Shown: positions 23,293 to 35,919, counted from the stretch's first letter. The stretch: DNA of 64,000 bases from Omphalotus guepiniiformis (GCA_028554645.1 JAQOOI010000051.1:124001-188000); one strand, 5' to 3'. Notes: generated by a model from the letters alone, not told the origin. Numbers and translations are program-made.

Positions 23293-24163
23293 GTGCCACG
23301 GACAATGGCCGCTGTGGATGGTTCTCAGGACTATCCGAAGCTCATTATGCTCGCAGTACCGCTATCACAGCACGTAAGTCTCCATAGACTACTACATGCG
23401 CATACTAGCAGCTCAATCTCGCTTTCGTTTGCAGATAACTTTGAAAAGCTCAAATTCTCACATCGCTTAACCTCCGTACTGTGTTTCTCAACCGTCTTGA
23501 CTATTTCGGATCCACGAAATATACCGACGAAGTACTAGGCGACCTGATTAATGGCAGAAGAGTTTTTCCTGACCGTTTGAGAAGGAAGATATTCCGGTGG
23601 CGGAAAGACAGGAGGAATTGCTCTCGCTGGATGGTCAATGGGGACGGCTACTGCTGCCTCGACCTTGTTCTCTGAACCTGATCTATTCAATGAGGATTTA
23701 TACCGAGCTATACCTAGTTCTGTGCGCTAAGCGCTACTCATCCTATGGAAATCGATTCGCCGTTGAACGCGAGGGAACATTCTTAGACCCTCTTTACATG
23801 GCACTTGGCGCTGACGGCCCCAAAGATCAAGAGACCTGCAGTTACGAGCACCATCACTTGAGCGCAAATCCAAATCCAAATCATCTTCACGAGTTGGGGT
23901 ACCACCGTGTTTGCCGGTGATCAACGCGCATTCCCAATATTATGGATGTTCATTGTATGTTCCTTCCTGCTTGAGCTTTCCTCAGGGCGTTTACCTCCTA
24001 CTACAAGTTCAATCCCTCCCTCGCCACCCCATCTGAACCTCCTCGTCTCGCATCTTCGAATCGACCTGTCAACGCGTAACACAGACTCAGTTCAACGGCA
24101 GGGGTTGCACCTGTTTCACTGGCATTTCTACATAGACAGCGTCATTTCTGCGATGCTTACCTG
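23293..24163 (+). pseudogene. Alpha/beta-hydrolase-like gene, left-arm copy (probably decayed)
   Basis: Frames carry NLRTVFLNRLDYFGSTKYTD, the substrate-side motif of fungal alpha/beta hydrolases (cf. NRRDYPGSTPYT), then IALAGWSMGTATAA with the nucleophile elbow GWSMG, and LDPLYMALGADGPKDQ, the region near the catalytic acid. The start MAAVDGSQDYPKLIMLAVPL joins poorly to the next exon (the intervening frame has stops), and the C-terminal part after WMFI dissolves into stops. I see no complete splice model, so it is called a probable pseudogene. The other copy is 50910-50039 on the minus strand. Confidence 0.55.
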
Positions 24164-24239
24164 ATTTACCACTTTGATGTGGATGCGGATCCGAACCACC
24201 GCCGCCGTCGCCTACGGGTAGATGATTAAAACGTTAACG

Positions 24240-24580
24240 CGATAGTATGGATTGCATTGAACGAAAACGAGAAACATCGCCATTGAATGTCCAAAGACGC
24301 GACGTGTTCGAGCGACGCGACTCTCCGTGCCGTGCAAGAAGCCATATGTCAATGTAATAAAACATACAACGAAATGTATCCCATAGCGCTGTTTGACTCC
24401 CGTCTTTGTCAAAAATTCTTTCCCGGAGTGAAAGTGTGTCGCAGGCATATATCGCACCTGTACTAGCTGTAGGTCCTGTATCTCGCGCGCTGGCATCTTG
24501 AAAACCTCCGGAAGCGGAAGCAGACCGAATTATCATCTACTGATAACCTAATCTCGGGTGAACTCCTTGCGCTTCGTTAA
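24240..24580 (-). pseudogene. 5' remnant of the unidentified gene at 49511-49956
   Basis: The plus strand from 24247 (ATTGCATTGAACG) onward matches the mirror image of the right-arm gene up to FFPGVKV; there the sequence jumps to the segment that in the right arm lies 381 bp further on. The 3' half, including the second exon, is therefore deleted. Confidence 0.6.
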
Positions 24581-25361
24581 TTTTCGAGTTGATCGATGCT
24601 CTACAGGGAGAGAAGTGGCGGTTTGTATAGTCGCGGGGCGAAGAGCGAAGGAGCTCCCCACCTTGATCTCTTCTATCAACGACGATGACCACTCCATTCT
24701 GCTCACGTACCTGGTATGCCAAGCGTGTATGATTACGAATGGATCCCGCAAGAGGTCGCTTTCTCTATCTCCCGATATAGTGCCTAGTTTTGCGCCGGTT
24801 GCCACGGCGGACAGTTCTTTTCACGACAATGCTCAGAAATATATGCGTGATGCAGATGGGACTTTCTGTGTTTCTTCTTCGATCTATGAGATCTATGAGA
24901 AGGAAGCTATGGATGCCGCGAAAGAATGTCGAAAACAAGGGGTCATAAAAAATAAAAAATATGCGCGCAGTCCTCCCATCCAACCCCAGAGCCCCCCAGT
25001 GAGTATCAATTTTATTCTATGAAAGCTTTGTTGCATACTTAACGAGGTTCTTTGCAGATCTCGTTCCACCTCGAACTTCTAGCCCAAGCGAAGGATTCCT
25101 CGATGATTCGTGCGGTGACAGTTCATCTCATCCGTACCGCCTCCCACCACACGTCGTACGCAGCACCAACGTTGGCGACAGACAATACATCTTGCGCACT
25201 ACAGGAAGATTAACTCAGAACACCTGTATTCACCACCAAGAAACTCCTGTATTTCGACCTCGCAGAGGATCAATCGACATATCGGAGTCGCCTATGTCTT
25301 ACCTCCATCGCGTACGCGGGGTATCTCACCCTTAGCGGTGATCTACGACAGCCGTGACCTC
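24581..25361 (+). other. Left-arm-only segment with an unidentified two-exon ORF
   Basis: This 781-bp segment has no counterpart in the right arm. It contains a plus-strand frame (24558-25012) joined over a GTGAGT..TTGCAG intron to ISFHLELLAQAKDSS, ending at about 25212. The peptide has SRKRSLSLSPDIVPSFAPVA and a charged helix (SIYEIYEKEAMDAAKECRKQ), without a recognised domain. It is either inserted here or deleted from the right arm. Confidence 0.4.
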
Positions 25362-26020
25362 ACGTATGGTGATATATGCCGCTTCGAGGAGTCTCGCGCT
25401 CTCTGGTGCGTTCGTTGGTACGCTCATCGGTGCTCCGGGAGCGTATCTGATGTGGTTAACAATGGTGGCCCATTTTGGTTGGGTACTTGTTACCAAACCT
25501 TCCGGTGTTTATCAGGGAGCGAAGATAATGACCATGTTCCATATCGTGCTTGTCGATGCGTTCGTTGGTGCGCGCTCTGGTGCGTTCACTCGAGCGTTTC
25601 ACTCTCGCATTCGCAGACCTTGGATTATGATTCATGAAACACCCCGCCTCAAGAGCAATATGGAACAATTTATCTCACAATTCGTCTCCCCTAAGTTCAC
25701 CAGCGCAAAACCGTATCTTCGCGCGATTGTAAGCGATTTTCAGATCTCGAGGTGTTACCGAGATTAATGGCATCTGTGTTCGAATGGGCCTGCGGCGTTA
25801 AGTTCTAACGAAGACTGGAATGACTTGGAGTAACGAGGAGGTGTGACTCAATATTCTATGAATTCATGGAATATTTTATTCGCCTGAAACCCCCCACTTT
25901 TGTGCAGAATTTGAACGCGAACTTCCGTGCGGTTGTGCTACAGCTCTCGATGACACGGAATTCCCCGTCCGGGTGCAGGCTGCCCTTGCCATGACAGAGT
26001 TAATTCTCGCGCATGAGTCA
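25362..26020 (+). pseudogene. Importin-7/8 (SXM1/NMD5-type) gene fragment, left-arm copy
   Basis: The plus strand shows RLKSNMEQFISQFVSPKFTS followed by AKPYLRAIV, then in other frames MEYFIRLKPPTFVQNLNANF and the remains of DDTEFPVRVQAALALTELIL, AHES. These match the HEAT-repeat middle of importin-beta family members such as importin-7/8 (ME.FI...V.PEF.S...YLRA, then ALDD.E.PVRVQAALALTELI.AHES). Stops and frame breaks are frequent (e.g. V A T A L lost to VLQLSMTRN), and only a piece of about 150 residues is left of a normally about 1000-residue nuclear transport receptor. Confidence 0.7.
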
Positions 26021-26390
26021 AGTATTTCTTTGTTGATACCCAGAACCTGTTGGCGGCGAATTGGGATGTCTGAAAATAACTTTTATATTTGCTACCTAGT
26101 ATCCGTTTCCGCCGTGCGTGCAAGGTCCATCATGGTTAGGGATTATCCTTGTCGTCCTTATTCTCATCGCAAACCCGGAGGGGAAGGTGGGGTCAAATAC
26201 TGCACAGTTGTATTCATCCAAACAAAAATATCTCGTAGTTCTGTTGGTGGGACAGTATATTATAGTGGTCAAGTTTCTTTTTAGGTATGACAGGATATCT
26301 CGCGCCATACAACGTCGCGACACGGCGCGTTGCGTGACCAACTGATTTCTGGCGCCGGCATCACCTTAAACGTCGTTCCTATCAGCCTCC

Positions 26391-26886
26391 ATGAGCTCTC
26401 TACACACAGCTGCGGTACATCCAATCAAATACTCCCTTCCAGCTTCTGACAAGCCTGGGTGGATATATGTATATCACATCGACGGAACGCATCGGTACAA
26501 AGTGGGACGAACGATCAATGTGGAGCGGCGCAAAGGAGAATGGAACCGCCAATGTCGAGGGCAGCGGCACCACTGGTTTACACCCACTTCAACTCAACGG
26601 TATGTGAAAGCTGGTAAGTATTCTATTAGATATTGTTTCTAGTTCTAATACTTGTGTAGAACATGATATCCATGTAGAACTTGAACGAATTTGCCTTCGG
26701 CGTCCGCGATTGCACTGTGCCCAATGTAATTTGTTTCTTTTTCTTCCCTCCATTTAACATTTTAAAGCTACAGGATCTTTTTGAGGCGGACGCAAACATC
26801 AAGAACTTTTTGAGTTCGCCGGAGAGCCGTCTGAGGTGTTTCAAAATATTATTGCCCCGCTCGTTCAGCGGATTTGCACGGAATGA
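26391..26886 (+). CDS. T5orf172-domain protein, left-arm copy
   Basis: Exons 26391-26613, 26660-26725 and 26786-26886 join to 129 aa. Motifs in order: PGWIYVYHIDGTHRYKVGRT, INVERRKGEWNRQCRG, AEHDIHVELERICLRRP, LHCAQCGRKHQELFEF, ending in QNIIAPLVQRICTE. The GWIYVY..KVGRT..VERR..EW pattern is the T5orf172 domain, and CAQC..KHQELFEF parallels CGDCNRCHREIFKF of the gene at 3090. All splice phases fit, so this copy appears functional. The right-arm copy (47596-48207) has a frameshift near its C terminus. Biological role unknown. Confidence 0.75.
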
Positions 26887-27000
26887 ATCAGTTTCCTTAT
26901 ATTCGTTCAGTTCCTGCGTTGAAGTTCTTGTTCGTTCGTGAAGGTAAGATGATCTATTTGTTCATCTGTTGTTCATTCACGTTCGCTAACGTCTGTTCGT

Positions 27001-27971
27001 TATCCCTGGGCACCGACTCTTGTACAGTTGGTACAATCATGAATTTTACTTATTCCATGTATATAGCACACTAGGCTGTATCTACTAGCGCTTGCCTGCT
27101 TTCTATATTCTTTAGGTATCTCATACTTTTCTTTCCTGGTATCATAAATATGGCCTTGTCGGACTGAAGCTCACCTCTGCCTCTGCCCCTAAATTACAAG
27201 CATATATTGATTTTTTATTGGAAAGAAACACAAGAAAAGACGAACGCCAACTTTTGAGCGCCGCAGTTCGGAAAGAGTTATAGTCATACACTGAATGATG
27301 CGCCATGTACATCATTCATGCGTTCAGTTAAATCTTGCGCACAACATCAGCACGCCCGAGTCGCTCCAAGGTATCCTTGACCTCTTGATGAAACATTTGC
27401 CAAACTTAGCATTGCACGATTTTGAAAGGTGGCGATATACCTTGAGTACACCCAGACCCTTCTCAACGAAATCATCGAGACTATAATCCCCGTGATGAGG
27501 TCAATTGGAATTTGCAGCGCGTCGACAACGAGGATTCGTAAGGTTATACCCTTCTTGTACAAGTCCATCCTCCATAAAAAGTCAATTTTGTTTCCAACTC
27601 AATGCCCTCCCCATTCCATAAGCGCTTTCAGGACCTCCGAGATAGTGCACCCTCACTGCAGGATCTGGGCCAGATCAACACGCGTTGATGAAAGTAGAAT
27701 TCAGGGAGGCTCTGCAACGTGTTCACGCAAGATGCCGTTGTTCTCTCCACACGTGACCGCGTCTGGTGCATGGGAGTGAGCGCATCTCCCTTTCATCTAG
27801 GAGCCTCATGGTCGTCCTTCAAGGTCTTGGATCGGTGGGCCCTGTACTCCAGCACAGTGAATGAAGCAAGGTCTTCCAGAGTGGAAGGCGTTATAAAGAC
27901 GGGGATGCTTCACAATCTCAATCCGAATCGTGTTCTCGGCGCGTCAAAACTAAATATCTTCGAGCAAAACG
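27001..27971. other. Stretch between the left arm and the HMG gene
   Basis: Plus-strand pieces such as PESLQGILDLLMKHLPNLAL and YTQTLLNEIIETIIPVMRS look like exonic remnants, but in changing frames; no family was recognised. The last 100 bp would be the HMG gene promoter and 5' leader. Confidence 0.3.
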
Positions 27972-29390
27972 ATGGATACCTCCCGTGAGTTTCATTCGAC
28001 AAATTGATCGCAATATCTAGTAACCTTTCTTCTTGTCTCAGGTACAAATGGTACAAATTCACCTCCTACAATTGTTCCTCCGACTGCATTGTCTTCAAAC
28101 CCCTCTTCTCCGTATTATACGTCTATAGCATTGCCCACTGTTCGCTTGTCCAAGTTTGCCCGCGATAACGGCGATGTCGATTTGCAAACGCTCCCGATTC
28201 AACGCGCTCAATCAGCTCCCCCTCTGCGCACACTACCCTTGCCTCAACTTCCTGCTTTCGATGAGCCTAGACCCCATATCCCTCGTCCACCTAATGCCTT
28301 CATGCTGTATCGTTCTGACTTTCTAAAAAATCGGGTCGTCCCTCAATTCGCTGAAAAACGTCAGCAACAACTGAGTCGCGTCGTCGGTGAATGTTGGAAT
28401 CTGCTATCTGCCACCGAGAAGAAGTATTGGCATGACCAGGCAGCTGAGCGGTTGAGAGAACATCAACAGAAATACCCTGGTTACAAAGTTACTCCTGCTC
28501 CCCGAGGATCGTCACGAAGGAACAAAGGGAAAGCCGACGAGGAATCCGTGGCCGCAGATAATGAAAGAATTCATACTCTCAGAGAATTCTTTACTGATTT
28601 GCGCGGTCCTGCTGTGGCTTCAGCTCGCCGCAAAAAAGGTAAGCAACGACTTCACGTTTTGGAGAAGAATGAGGATGCCGAAGCATCCGATTCGTCAATG
28701 AAGACTGTCATGAAGGCTGCCAGGATTCCCTTACCCCCCTCCATCACGCCCTCCCCTATGCCATCGCCATCTGTGTCCGCTCGTAATGTGGAGCCCGTTC
28801 TTCCTCCCCTCTTCCCTGAGCCCTCATACCCGCATATGTCTTGCGCACAGCAAATTTATAGCGCCGGACCTAGCTCTAAGCCCCTGCTTACTTCCGGCCA
28901 TCCCTTTCCTCAGATCTCGTCTCCTGTTCTAGCCAGCTCTTCCGCGCCCTCGTCCAACTGCGAACTCGCTCGACAGATGCGCGAGCTTGATGCTGTATGT
29001 GCTAAGTTTCTATCCCTAATTAGTCCCTGACAAACCTTTCTTTCATATCAGACTATGGCCCCTGCAGCCAACAGCTACCCTTCTGCTGCTATTTCCTCCT
29101 TTGCTGGGCCCAGGGACCTATGGTATATCCCCTTCGACTCATTTGAGGTTCCTGGACAGGATCAACCGAATGCTCTTTCACATAACGCTTTGAATGACGG
29201 CAAGGATGTGTCTGTGTCTGCAAGAGGCCCACCGTTTGGTGTTCCCGACGAAGCGTTTCTTTCTTCAATATTCCAGTCCAGCAACTCTTTTGAACTATCT
29301 TCGTTTGATTTTCCATTCAATGTGGGCGCGGAACATATGAACGCAGGTGACTGGAGTTTTGCTGGTGACATGAGTTCCTCTTCGGCGTAG
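27972..29390 (+). CDS. HMG-box transcription factor
   Basis: Exons 27972-27984, 28042-28994 and 29052-29390 give 434 aa; both introns are 57 bp with GT..AG ends and correct phase, and the 13-nt first exon encodes MDTS. The HMG box spans residues about 84-155: HIPRPPNAFMLYRSDFLKN, then QQLSRVVGECWNLLSATEKK, WHDQAAERLREHQQKYPGYK. This is the MATA_HMG type used in fungal mating and development regulators, which bends DNA after minor-groove binding. A basic segment (RRKKGKQ) follows; the C-terminal half is Ser/Pro-rich, as in activation regions. I see no homeodomain or pheromone gene nearby, so no link to a mating-type locus can be claimed. Confidence 0.88.
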
Positions 29391-31941
29391 GCCGCGTCAC
29401 CTAAATCGAATGTAGTTTGGGCTATCGATCTCAGGCTTTAGTATCAAATGTATCATACACGCTTTGGCGCTGATATTCATGTAAGCTGTATCATAGAAAT
29501 CAACGTATCCAATGTATCTTTAATGATTGTACCTAAAGCGATTCTCCTCGACTGTAATATTCAAACAAGCCTTCAACCAACCGATGAGGTATGCAGCAAG
29601 TTGGTAGAATTGTTGATCAAACCGCCGACACATAAATAACACAAAAGATCCAATACAGGACAAATGAGTTGACCAATTTCTTGGTTGCTTGTATAGTTGA
29701 CCATCATTTGAGAATAAATAAAGCTTTGTCGCATGCGAAAGATATGGCCTTTTAAGGTATATGTTGGAGGGTATACTCCCCTTTTCACACGCGACAAAGC
29801 TGTCGTCATTCTGATTGTATTACGTGATCGTTTCCGGCGGCAATTGTAGACTTATTGCCGGCGGCAAAGTGAGTGAAACTCTTTGTCTTTCTCCTGCGCC
29901 ATTTATTTAATTTGTCGCCCGGGAAACTAAATGGGCATTCAATGGGCACGCAAAAGCCACTCAACAGCCACTCAACAGCCGCGCAACAACCTTGCAAGGT
30001 CTTTTGAAGTGACTACCTTTGCCCTGCAGCATCAGCTATTCCTGACAGTGTCCTTCCTAATCTTCTGCCTGATGCTAATGGTCCTCACCCACTAGCTCCC
30101 AGCGCAGATAGACGCCGTCGCGCCACAGATTCAGGATATCACTAACACCGACGACGGCCATGTCCTTCAATATCCTCAAGACGCGGCCGAAAACGAAGAT
30201 GCATGTAAATGGTTTTCCATGGCTTTTGTCTATTTGAACGTTTACCTTGGCAAAGAGTACCGCTGTTTACTGGAAAGATGGGTGGTTCTTGAGCGGTCTC
30301 ACCATTGGAAGAATCTACGACGTGGCTTGCTGGCGGAGGGCAGACCCGAGGAGCTGTCGCACTGGGTTTGTAACACGAGGTATAATCGCTCAAATAGCGA
30401 GAGTGCCTTTAGAATCGATATCTAGCTTTCCACCGTCTTTTGTGTGTTGCGAAGTGGGCGCAACTTCCGAGTGTTTTCGTTTCTGTGGGATCTCTAAGGA
30501 TCGCAGCCTCACAGAAGGGGCACCAAATTCCATAGTCAGAGGCACGGGCTCCCAGTTGCGTCGATTGCGGGTCGGTCACCCTTCTGAACAAATTTTGGAA
30601 AGATAAATGTATGTGCAAGTTCAGGTAGTCGATCAGTCCAATAATTGAAGAATGAGGCAAGCGAAGAGAGCGATGCATATGGGAGTTGGTTTTCTTCGGC
30701 TCTTGTTGAGGTATTCGTAGTCTTCGACACCTCCATTTTTCTCTGCGACCTTGTTTCAGCAAGCAGGCAAGGTTGGCAAGTATCGAGCTCACCTTTCAGT
30801 CAGTTCCACCAGCAACTGACAAAAGACGTGGAAAATTCTCTCTCCTTCGAACCTGACGACTACCATCAAGTACCAATCGATACTCGCACCCGCAACCCTT
30901 CAATCGGGGCTCGAGTTTACCGAATCGACTCGAGTACTAGTTGTTGTTCCTCTGTGTCTGCGCATTGCCGAAAGCCTCAAGGATCGGATTAGCTTGCAGA
31001 ATCTGCCTCTCTCAAGCGCACCCAGCCCAGTCGACCTTTGGCAGTCAAGTGGTTTCCACTTCCTGTCGTACTAGATGTTACTATCATGGAACCATGTGTA
31101 GTCAAATGACTGCGGAGAAGACCAACGGTAGTAGAAGTATAGGATTGAGAACCGGCGAGCGCGAATGAGATGGAGTATAAGATCCTTGGTGCACGTTCAT
31201 AGCAATAACAGCGAAATACTCTGTCTTCCTGCACCCAATTGCCCGAATAAATCGTGAGGACAATATGGCAATGGATCGAATGAGTGATACGCACGTAAGT
31301 AATGCATGTAACTTTGAATTCTCTCTCGCGTCGCTGGGACCACCCCAAGCCCCCCCAAAGCCATCATGTCTGCGCTTGCTACGATATTCACATCCAAATA
31401 CAGGTCCAGGCTTGGATACGCATCGATTGCTCCCAAAAACAATTCAGATCAGCTATCTAGACTGAGTATACTTAGGGTGCTCGTGATCTTATCTCTAACG
31501 TCAATATATTGAGAGGGAGGGTAATAGTGGTATGCTCCAAATATACGTGAATATACCGTGTCCTCATAGTTTCTGGTGCCAGTCCCTTCAACGCTTCCTT
31601 ATGACCCTGATATGCTGAAGAAAAGCGCAAAGTTCGCAGAGAATATCGCGGTAGATAGAAGAAGATCAGCCCGATCGAAATACCAATACCAAGGTGCGAT
31701 TTGTCATGAGCTTCGCCCTTCTTCTGCAATTGAATCGCTACCAATGCTCAGTTGGCACGTAATATGAAACTTGGTTCCGTGGACGAAAAAGTTGTGACTA
31801 AACGAAGCGGAGCAAGAAGGAATATACTGTAGATCAAGTTATCAACATAGAAAACTAGAGAGAAGGGCTAGTAAATGAAGCAAGGTGACACCGAAGTCTC
31901 CAATCGGGTTCATCCGTATCTTCCAAGAGCTGTTTCCTTGT
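29391..31941. other. 2.5-kb region without a confident gene
   Basis: Holds short ORFs on both strands. A minus-strand frame at 31744-31472 includes LGIGISIGLIFFYLPRYSL and may be an exon of a membrane protein, with further minus-strand pieces to about 31200, but no complete model emerged. CCGGCGGCAAT/ATTGCCGGCGGC direct repeats lie near 29834-29866. Confidence 0.3.
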
Positions 31942-32896
31942 TCAAGCGAACGCTACACTTCCAAACCATGGCCATTCTGAGCCACCTAAATACCCTTCTT
32001 CATCGTCAGAAATTATACTCTCTTCATCGTCAGAAACTGTACTCGCATCTTCAACGTCAGAGATTGTTCCCGCATCATCATACACGAAGAGGTCGCTAGG
32101 TGGCCATTCAAACGGAGGGCGATGAGGAATATCGATGCCCGAACCATTTGCCAGTGCATCAACCAGGTCTCTTAGCGTAATGTCAACAGCCGGCGGATGG
32201 GGTGCGAGTACTCGACGACACATGCCGCATTGAACGGCGGAGATATTTTCGCCCTCTATGATGTGGTGGGCAGCCTGGTGCATTAAGCATTCGCCGCAAA
32301 TCATATGGCCGCAGATGAGCCTGTAATGAAGATGAGAACAATGGGCATCGAGATTACTCAGACGACAAACACGCAGGGCTGCCATGCAATCTCGTAACAG
32401 ACAGGGCAATTTACGAGCTTGAGCATCCTAGTATTGAGGGTCTAAGCAAGACGACGACCGTGTTAACATCATCATAAACCCACAGATATGACTTCATACC
32501 TTCAAATTTCCCAATGCTTCATTCAAGCGCGCCTGGTCGGCTTGTTCTACGGGAGTAATGCCATTGCATGATGTAAGAATTACAACAGGGATTTCAGTAG
32601 AGGTTGACGCGTTGTTAACGGAATCTTCAGAGACGCCATACAGACCGGAGGTCGGACTCTGTAGCGCAATGAGTGAAAGTAGCGTAGAATAAATCCAGTA
32701 GACCTACCGAATGAACCTGTGTGAAACGGTCTATCACCTCCCAGTCATCGTCTGGTTCTATGTCTGGAGAGTCATTAAGCTGCAATATTGATGGGGTCGG
32801 CAGGTGGCCAGTATTGAGGGGCAGGGTAAGTCTGTACGCTTCTTGAGTCGCCGCACGGCGTGCAGCGAGAGGAGCCCGGACGGGAGGCACTGGCAT
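31942..32896 (-). CDS. C3HC4 RING-finger protein (putative E3 ubiquitin ligase)
   Basis: Exons 32896-32708, 32658-32500, 32441-32371 and 32320-31942 join in phase to 265 aa. Splicing creates the RING: C128-P-V-C131, then PCVLIC143-GH145-MIC148-GEC151 and later C171-GMC174, that is C-X2-C-X11-C-X-H-X2-C-X2-C-X19-C-X2-C. RING domains recruit E2 enzymes. Without removal of the 50-bp intron before LICGHM the metal ligands are out of frame, which supports the model. The N terminus is Pro/Ala-rich; the C terminus is acidic with repeated SDDEE units (ISDVEDASTVSDDEESIIS). Substrate is unknown. Confidence 0.75.
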
Positions 32897-33756
32897 TACG
32901 ATCTAAATCTAGAGCAGAGTGGCGCAGATTGTACTAGGACACGATGAGAGGAATGAGGGTGAAGGTGCAGAAAGTGGGACTGGAGGTTTATATGTGCCAT
33001 CTTCTCCCTTTGTGAGAACGAAAGAGGCAATGGACGCCTTTGAACCTCTGTATCCGTGTTGTGAAAGAGAAATCGGATGGTGTGTCAAACTAGTCAAGGG
33101 TCCCAGCGCTGAGATGTTCATGCTTCATTGGCAGCATATTCGTCATGTCGCTACCCTCCAGCATAAGAGTTAGATGGTGAGAAGTAACACACTGTGAGCG
33201 TCTATGATTTGAAATCAGCCCAAGAGCCTCGACTTTGCCGCTTTAAGCTAGAACAGTCCGAAATAGTCAGAATTGTGTATGTATTCAAAGATATTTACTT
33301 CTTCATTGTCTTTCTATTGAACTTGTGCATGTGGATTACTCATTGCTGCGTGACGCAGCAGTTCTGGCAAGTACGAATCAGGGGTTTGATAGTGGTGGTA
33401 GATGAGAATGAACAAAGAACATCTGAAGGTACGGAGGCCTCAGTCAAGGAACAAAGGTACACCAGTGATCTTTCCTTCTCACCAAACGTTCGTATAGCTT
33501 TCCCTTTGTTCGTTCTCGTAAAGCTACTCCCTTGACCAAATTCCTACTGGATCACACAGCGTGAGAGGCCGGTGCTTCCACTCTACGGCGCTCGGTATCT
33601 CGTTGTTGTTGCAAGTTGGCCATGGGTCGACATGTGGGCGTGTGCATCAAAGTCTAGAAAGTTTGCGTGCAAAGTTACATCTGTTAAATAGATTACTGGA
33701 TTACATTAAAGTAGTGACTGAGCATAGCTAGATCATTGTCCTTCGAAATAGGATCC
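32897..33756. other. Intergenic between the RING gene and repeat B copy 2
   Basis: Short ORFs on both strands with no recognised domain. Includes the presumed promoter of the RING gene. Confidence 0.3.
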
Positions 33757-35741
33757 AAAGCAGCTAGAGACCGAAGACGCGCACAACCCGCCGTCCGACC
33801 CGCGCCCGTGTTTGGAAGCAGCGGGTCCAAAGCCTCGTCAAACTATGCGCACTCTTCCACCTGCAACAATCGAACGCCTCGAGGTTTCAACTCGAGTTCG
33901 CGAGCCCATCAAGTCACACCAGCATGTCCGCCTGTCGCGAGCCCAACGCCTCGAGGTATAGACTCAGGTTTGGGTTCGTTTTTACTGATCCTTGGGACTG
34001 GTGAGCGTTCTTGTCGAGTACGCGATGCTGTCAGGCAGAGGAAGTAATGATTATCATGACTTTTCAACTAAGAAATCAAATAATTCGAACGAAATACCTT
34101 GCAATTCGGAGCGCCTATCATCTTCCGCGCATGCAACCGCGATGCTGTCAGGCAGAGGAAGTAATGATTATCATGACTTTTCAACTAAGAAATCAAATAA
34201 TTCGAACGAAATACCTTGCAATTCGGAGCGCCTATCATCTTCCGCGCATGCAACACTTTTGCAAACACAGCTCGACCTGCATCGCGCTCGCCGCACCTTC
34301 TAAGATCAACGAGTAGCCCTGTAACCCTGAGACGCCGCTGAAACCACCGCAAACGGAAGTAAGAGTTGTTTAAAACTCGTCGACGGAGTATCCATACGTT
34401 TGGATGTGGAGATCCAGCGTGGGGTGGGATGGCAAAAGGTGCGCATGACCGGTAGAGCACGTAGTGGTGCTAAGGCAGATGCAAAAGCAGCTAGAGACCG
34501 AAGACGCGCACAACCCGCCGTCCGACCCACTCTACCCGATAGCCAAGAGACTGGCCTTCAAGCAAGACTTGTGACCCGCGCAATCGAGCCTAGAGACCTC
34601 AATCTCCACAAGGACAGTCGGGGAGGCGAGCAAGAACCAGCAGACAAGAAGAAGGCTGCGAGGAATTTATGCGCCAGAAACCGTTGCAAATTGTCAAAAA
34701 AAGGATCAAGGTAGGAGCTAAAGAAGAAGCTGTCTGAGGCGCAAATGATCAGTTCAAGATGTATCAGCAACGCTGTGCCGTTCAGCTCACTCTTCTCAGC
34801 ATGCCAGAGCGCAAACAAGTCGCCCCAGGCGCATCAATCCGGTCTTGGTGGCCAATACAGCCCCCTTCAATCTCCTCTTCCAACTCTTCCAGTCCTGAAT
34901 CGATGCAATTATATTTGATATCCTGCTGTGATCCGCGTCAGTTTTCCATGAGCTTTAGAACATATCATAGAAAATGAGAATTTTTACCGTTTATTCTACC
35001 CCAGCCTCGTTCCCTACCATTATTGATGTTTCTCGTGATATAAAGCACAGAGACCGGGCGGGTTGAATAACTTAGATCCATATGCGAGCAGGCAACGCTG
35101 GTATAGTATGTGGTAGTGAATGATTAAGAGCGAAAATGTGCCGTGAGTTATGCATGGCGACTGGAGGTCTTGAGCGAAACAGGTCCGGGACGTCTCACGC
35201 ACGCGGTTTCTGGGAGGTCACGTGGCTGGTTAGGGCGGGTATGTTGGTCGGAATGGCCGCAAACCAATCTTCATCAACTTACAGCAAAAATGCACTGGAT
35301 CTGTACGCGTGGCATTGGCAGTCTAGTTCAACGGCTTGTCTCGGGCTTGGAGGGCTACTCGTTGGATTTAGAGAACGTGCCGCGATGCAGGTCGAGCTTT
35401 GTTTCTGCGAAGTTTTGCCTGAGTAGATGACAGGCACTCGGATTGCAAGGTGTGTTTCGTTAGATTTGTATTTTAGTTTGCCACTAATAAATGTCCCAGC
35501 TTTCATAAACCGTTCCGCCTGACAACGAGATGCAGCTGCTCAACAAGAGGCGCTCACCAGTGCCAAGGACTCGCAAAAAGGACTCGCGACAGTCCGTACA
35601 TTGCTATCATGACCTAACGGACCCAACCTCGAGTTTGATACCTCGAGTCGTTGGGCTCATGATTGGTCCGCCGAAGCAAACTCCCCACCTATATATCGCA
35701 TGGCTCAACGGGCCCAAACCCGAGTGGATACCTCGAGCGTT
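33757..35741. repeat. Mosaic repeat B, copy 2
   Basis: Near-identical to 9157-11023. It differs by a 117-bp tandem duplication (34021-34137 repeated at 34138-34254, starting CGCGATGCTGTCAGG). Left flank and right flank are unrelated to those of copy 1. It carries the same broken membrane-protein-family frames on the minus strand (34185-34818). Confidence 0.9.
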
Positions 35742-35919
35742 CTCATTTTATGAGCCAGTCTTCTGGCCATCGGGTAGAGCGCGTCGGGCAGAAACAACAA
35801 CTTCGGACCTCACCACTCCTGCTCGGACGAGTAAATTGCAAATAGCAAGTAGTAAGGATTGTATGGGTGCGCAGTTCTGTTTCTGCATTAGACGCACTGC
35901 TTATGCATTCTGTAGCTGA
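35742..35919 (+). pseudogene. Fragment of the 392-aa membrane-protein family
   Basis: The plus strand reads RAETTTSDLTTPARTSKLQI and FCFCIRRTAYAFCS, matching RAEMATSDLITLVRLSQLTS and FCSCIRHAAYTFLQ of the intact gene (exon 1 end plus the start of intron 1 read through). It begins exactly where repeat B copy 2 ends, with the GGTAGAGCGCGTCGGG A-box-like piece just before it. Confidence 0.55.

Larger units (their letters stand above)
22091..27000. repeat. Left arm of large inverted duplication
   Basis: Read in reverse complement, this matches 47592-52114 nearly throughout. The outer boundary is 22091 (paired with 52114) and the inner boundary about 27000 (paired with 47592). Major differences: 24581-25361 is present only here, and a 381-bp stretch (49384-49764) is present only in the right arm. 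Because the DSBH gene continues past 52114 on the right but stops at 22091 here, the left arm looks like the derived copy at that end. Confidence 0.9.

Noticed and set aside
27972..29390. HMG gene as evidence of a mating-type locus
   Set aside because: No homeodomain pair, pheromone or receptor gene is visible in the window; HMG genes of this kind are numerous in mushrooms.
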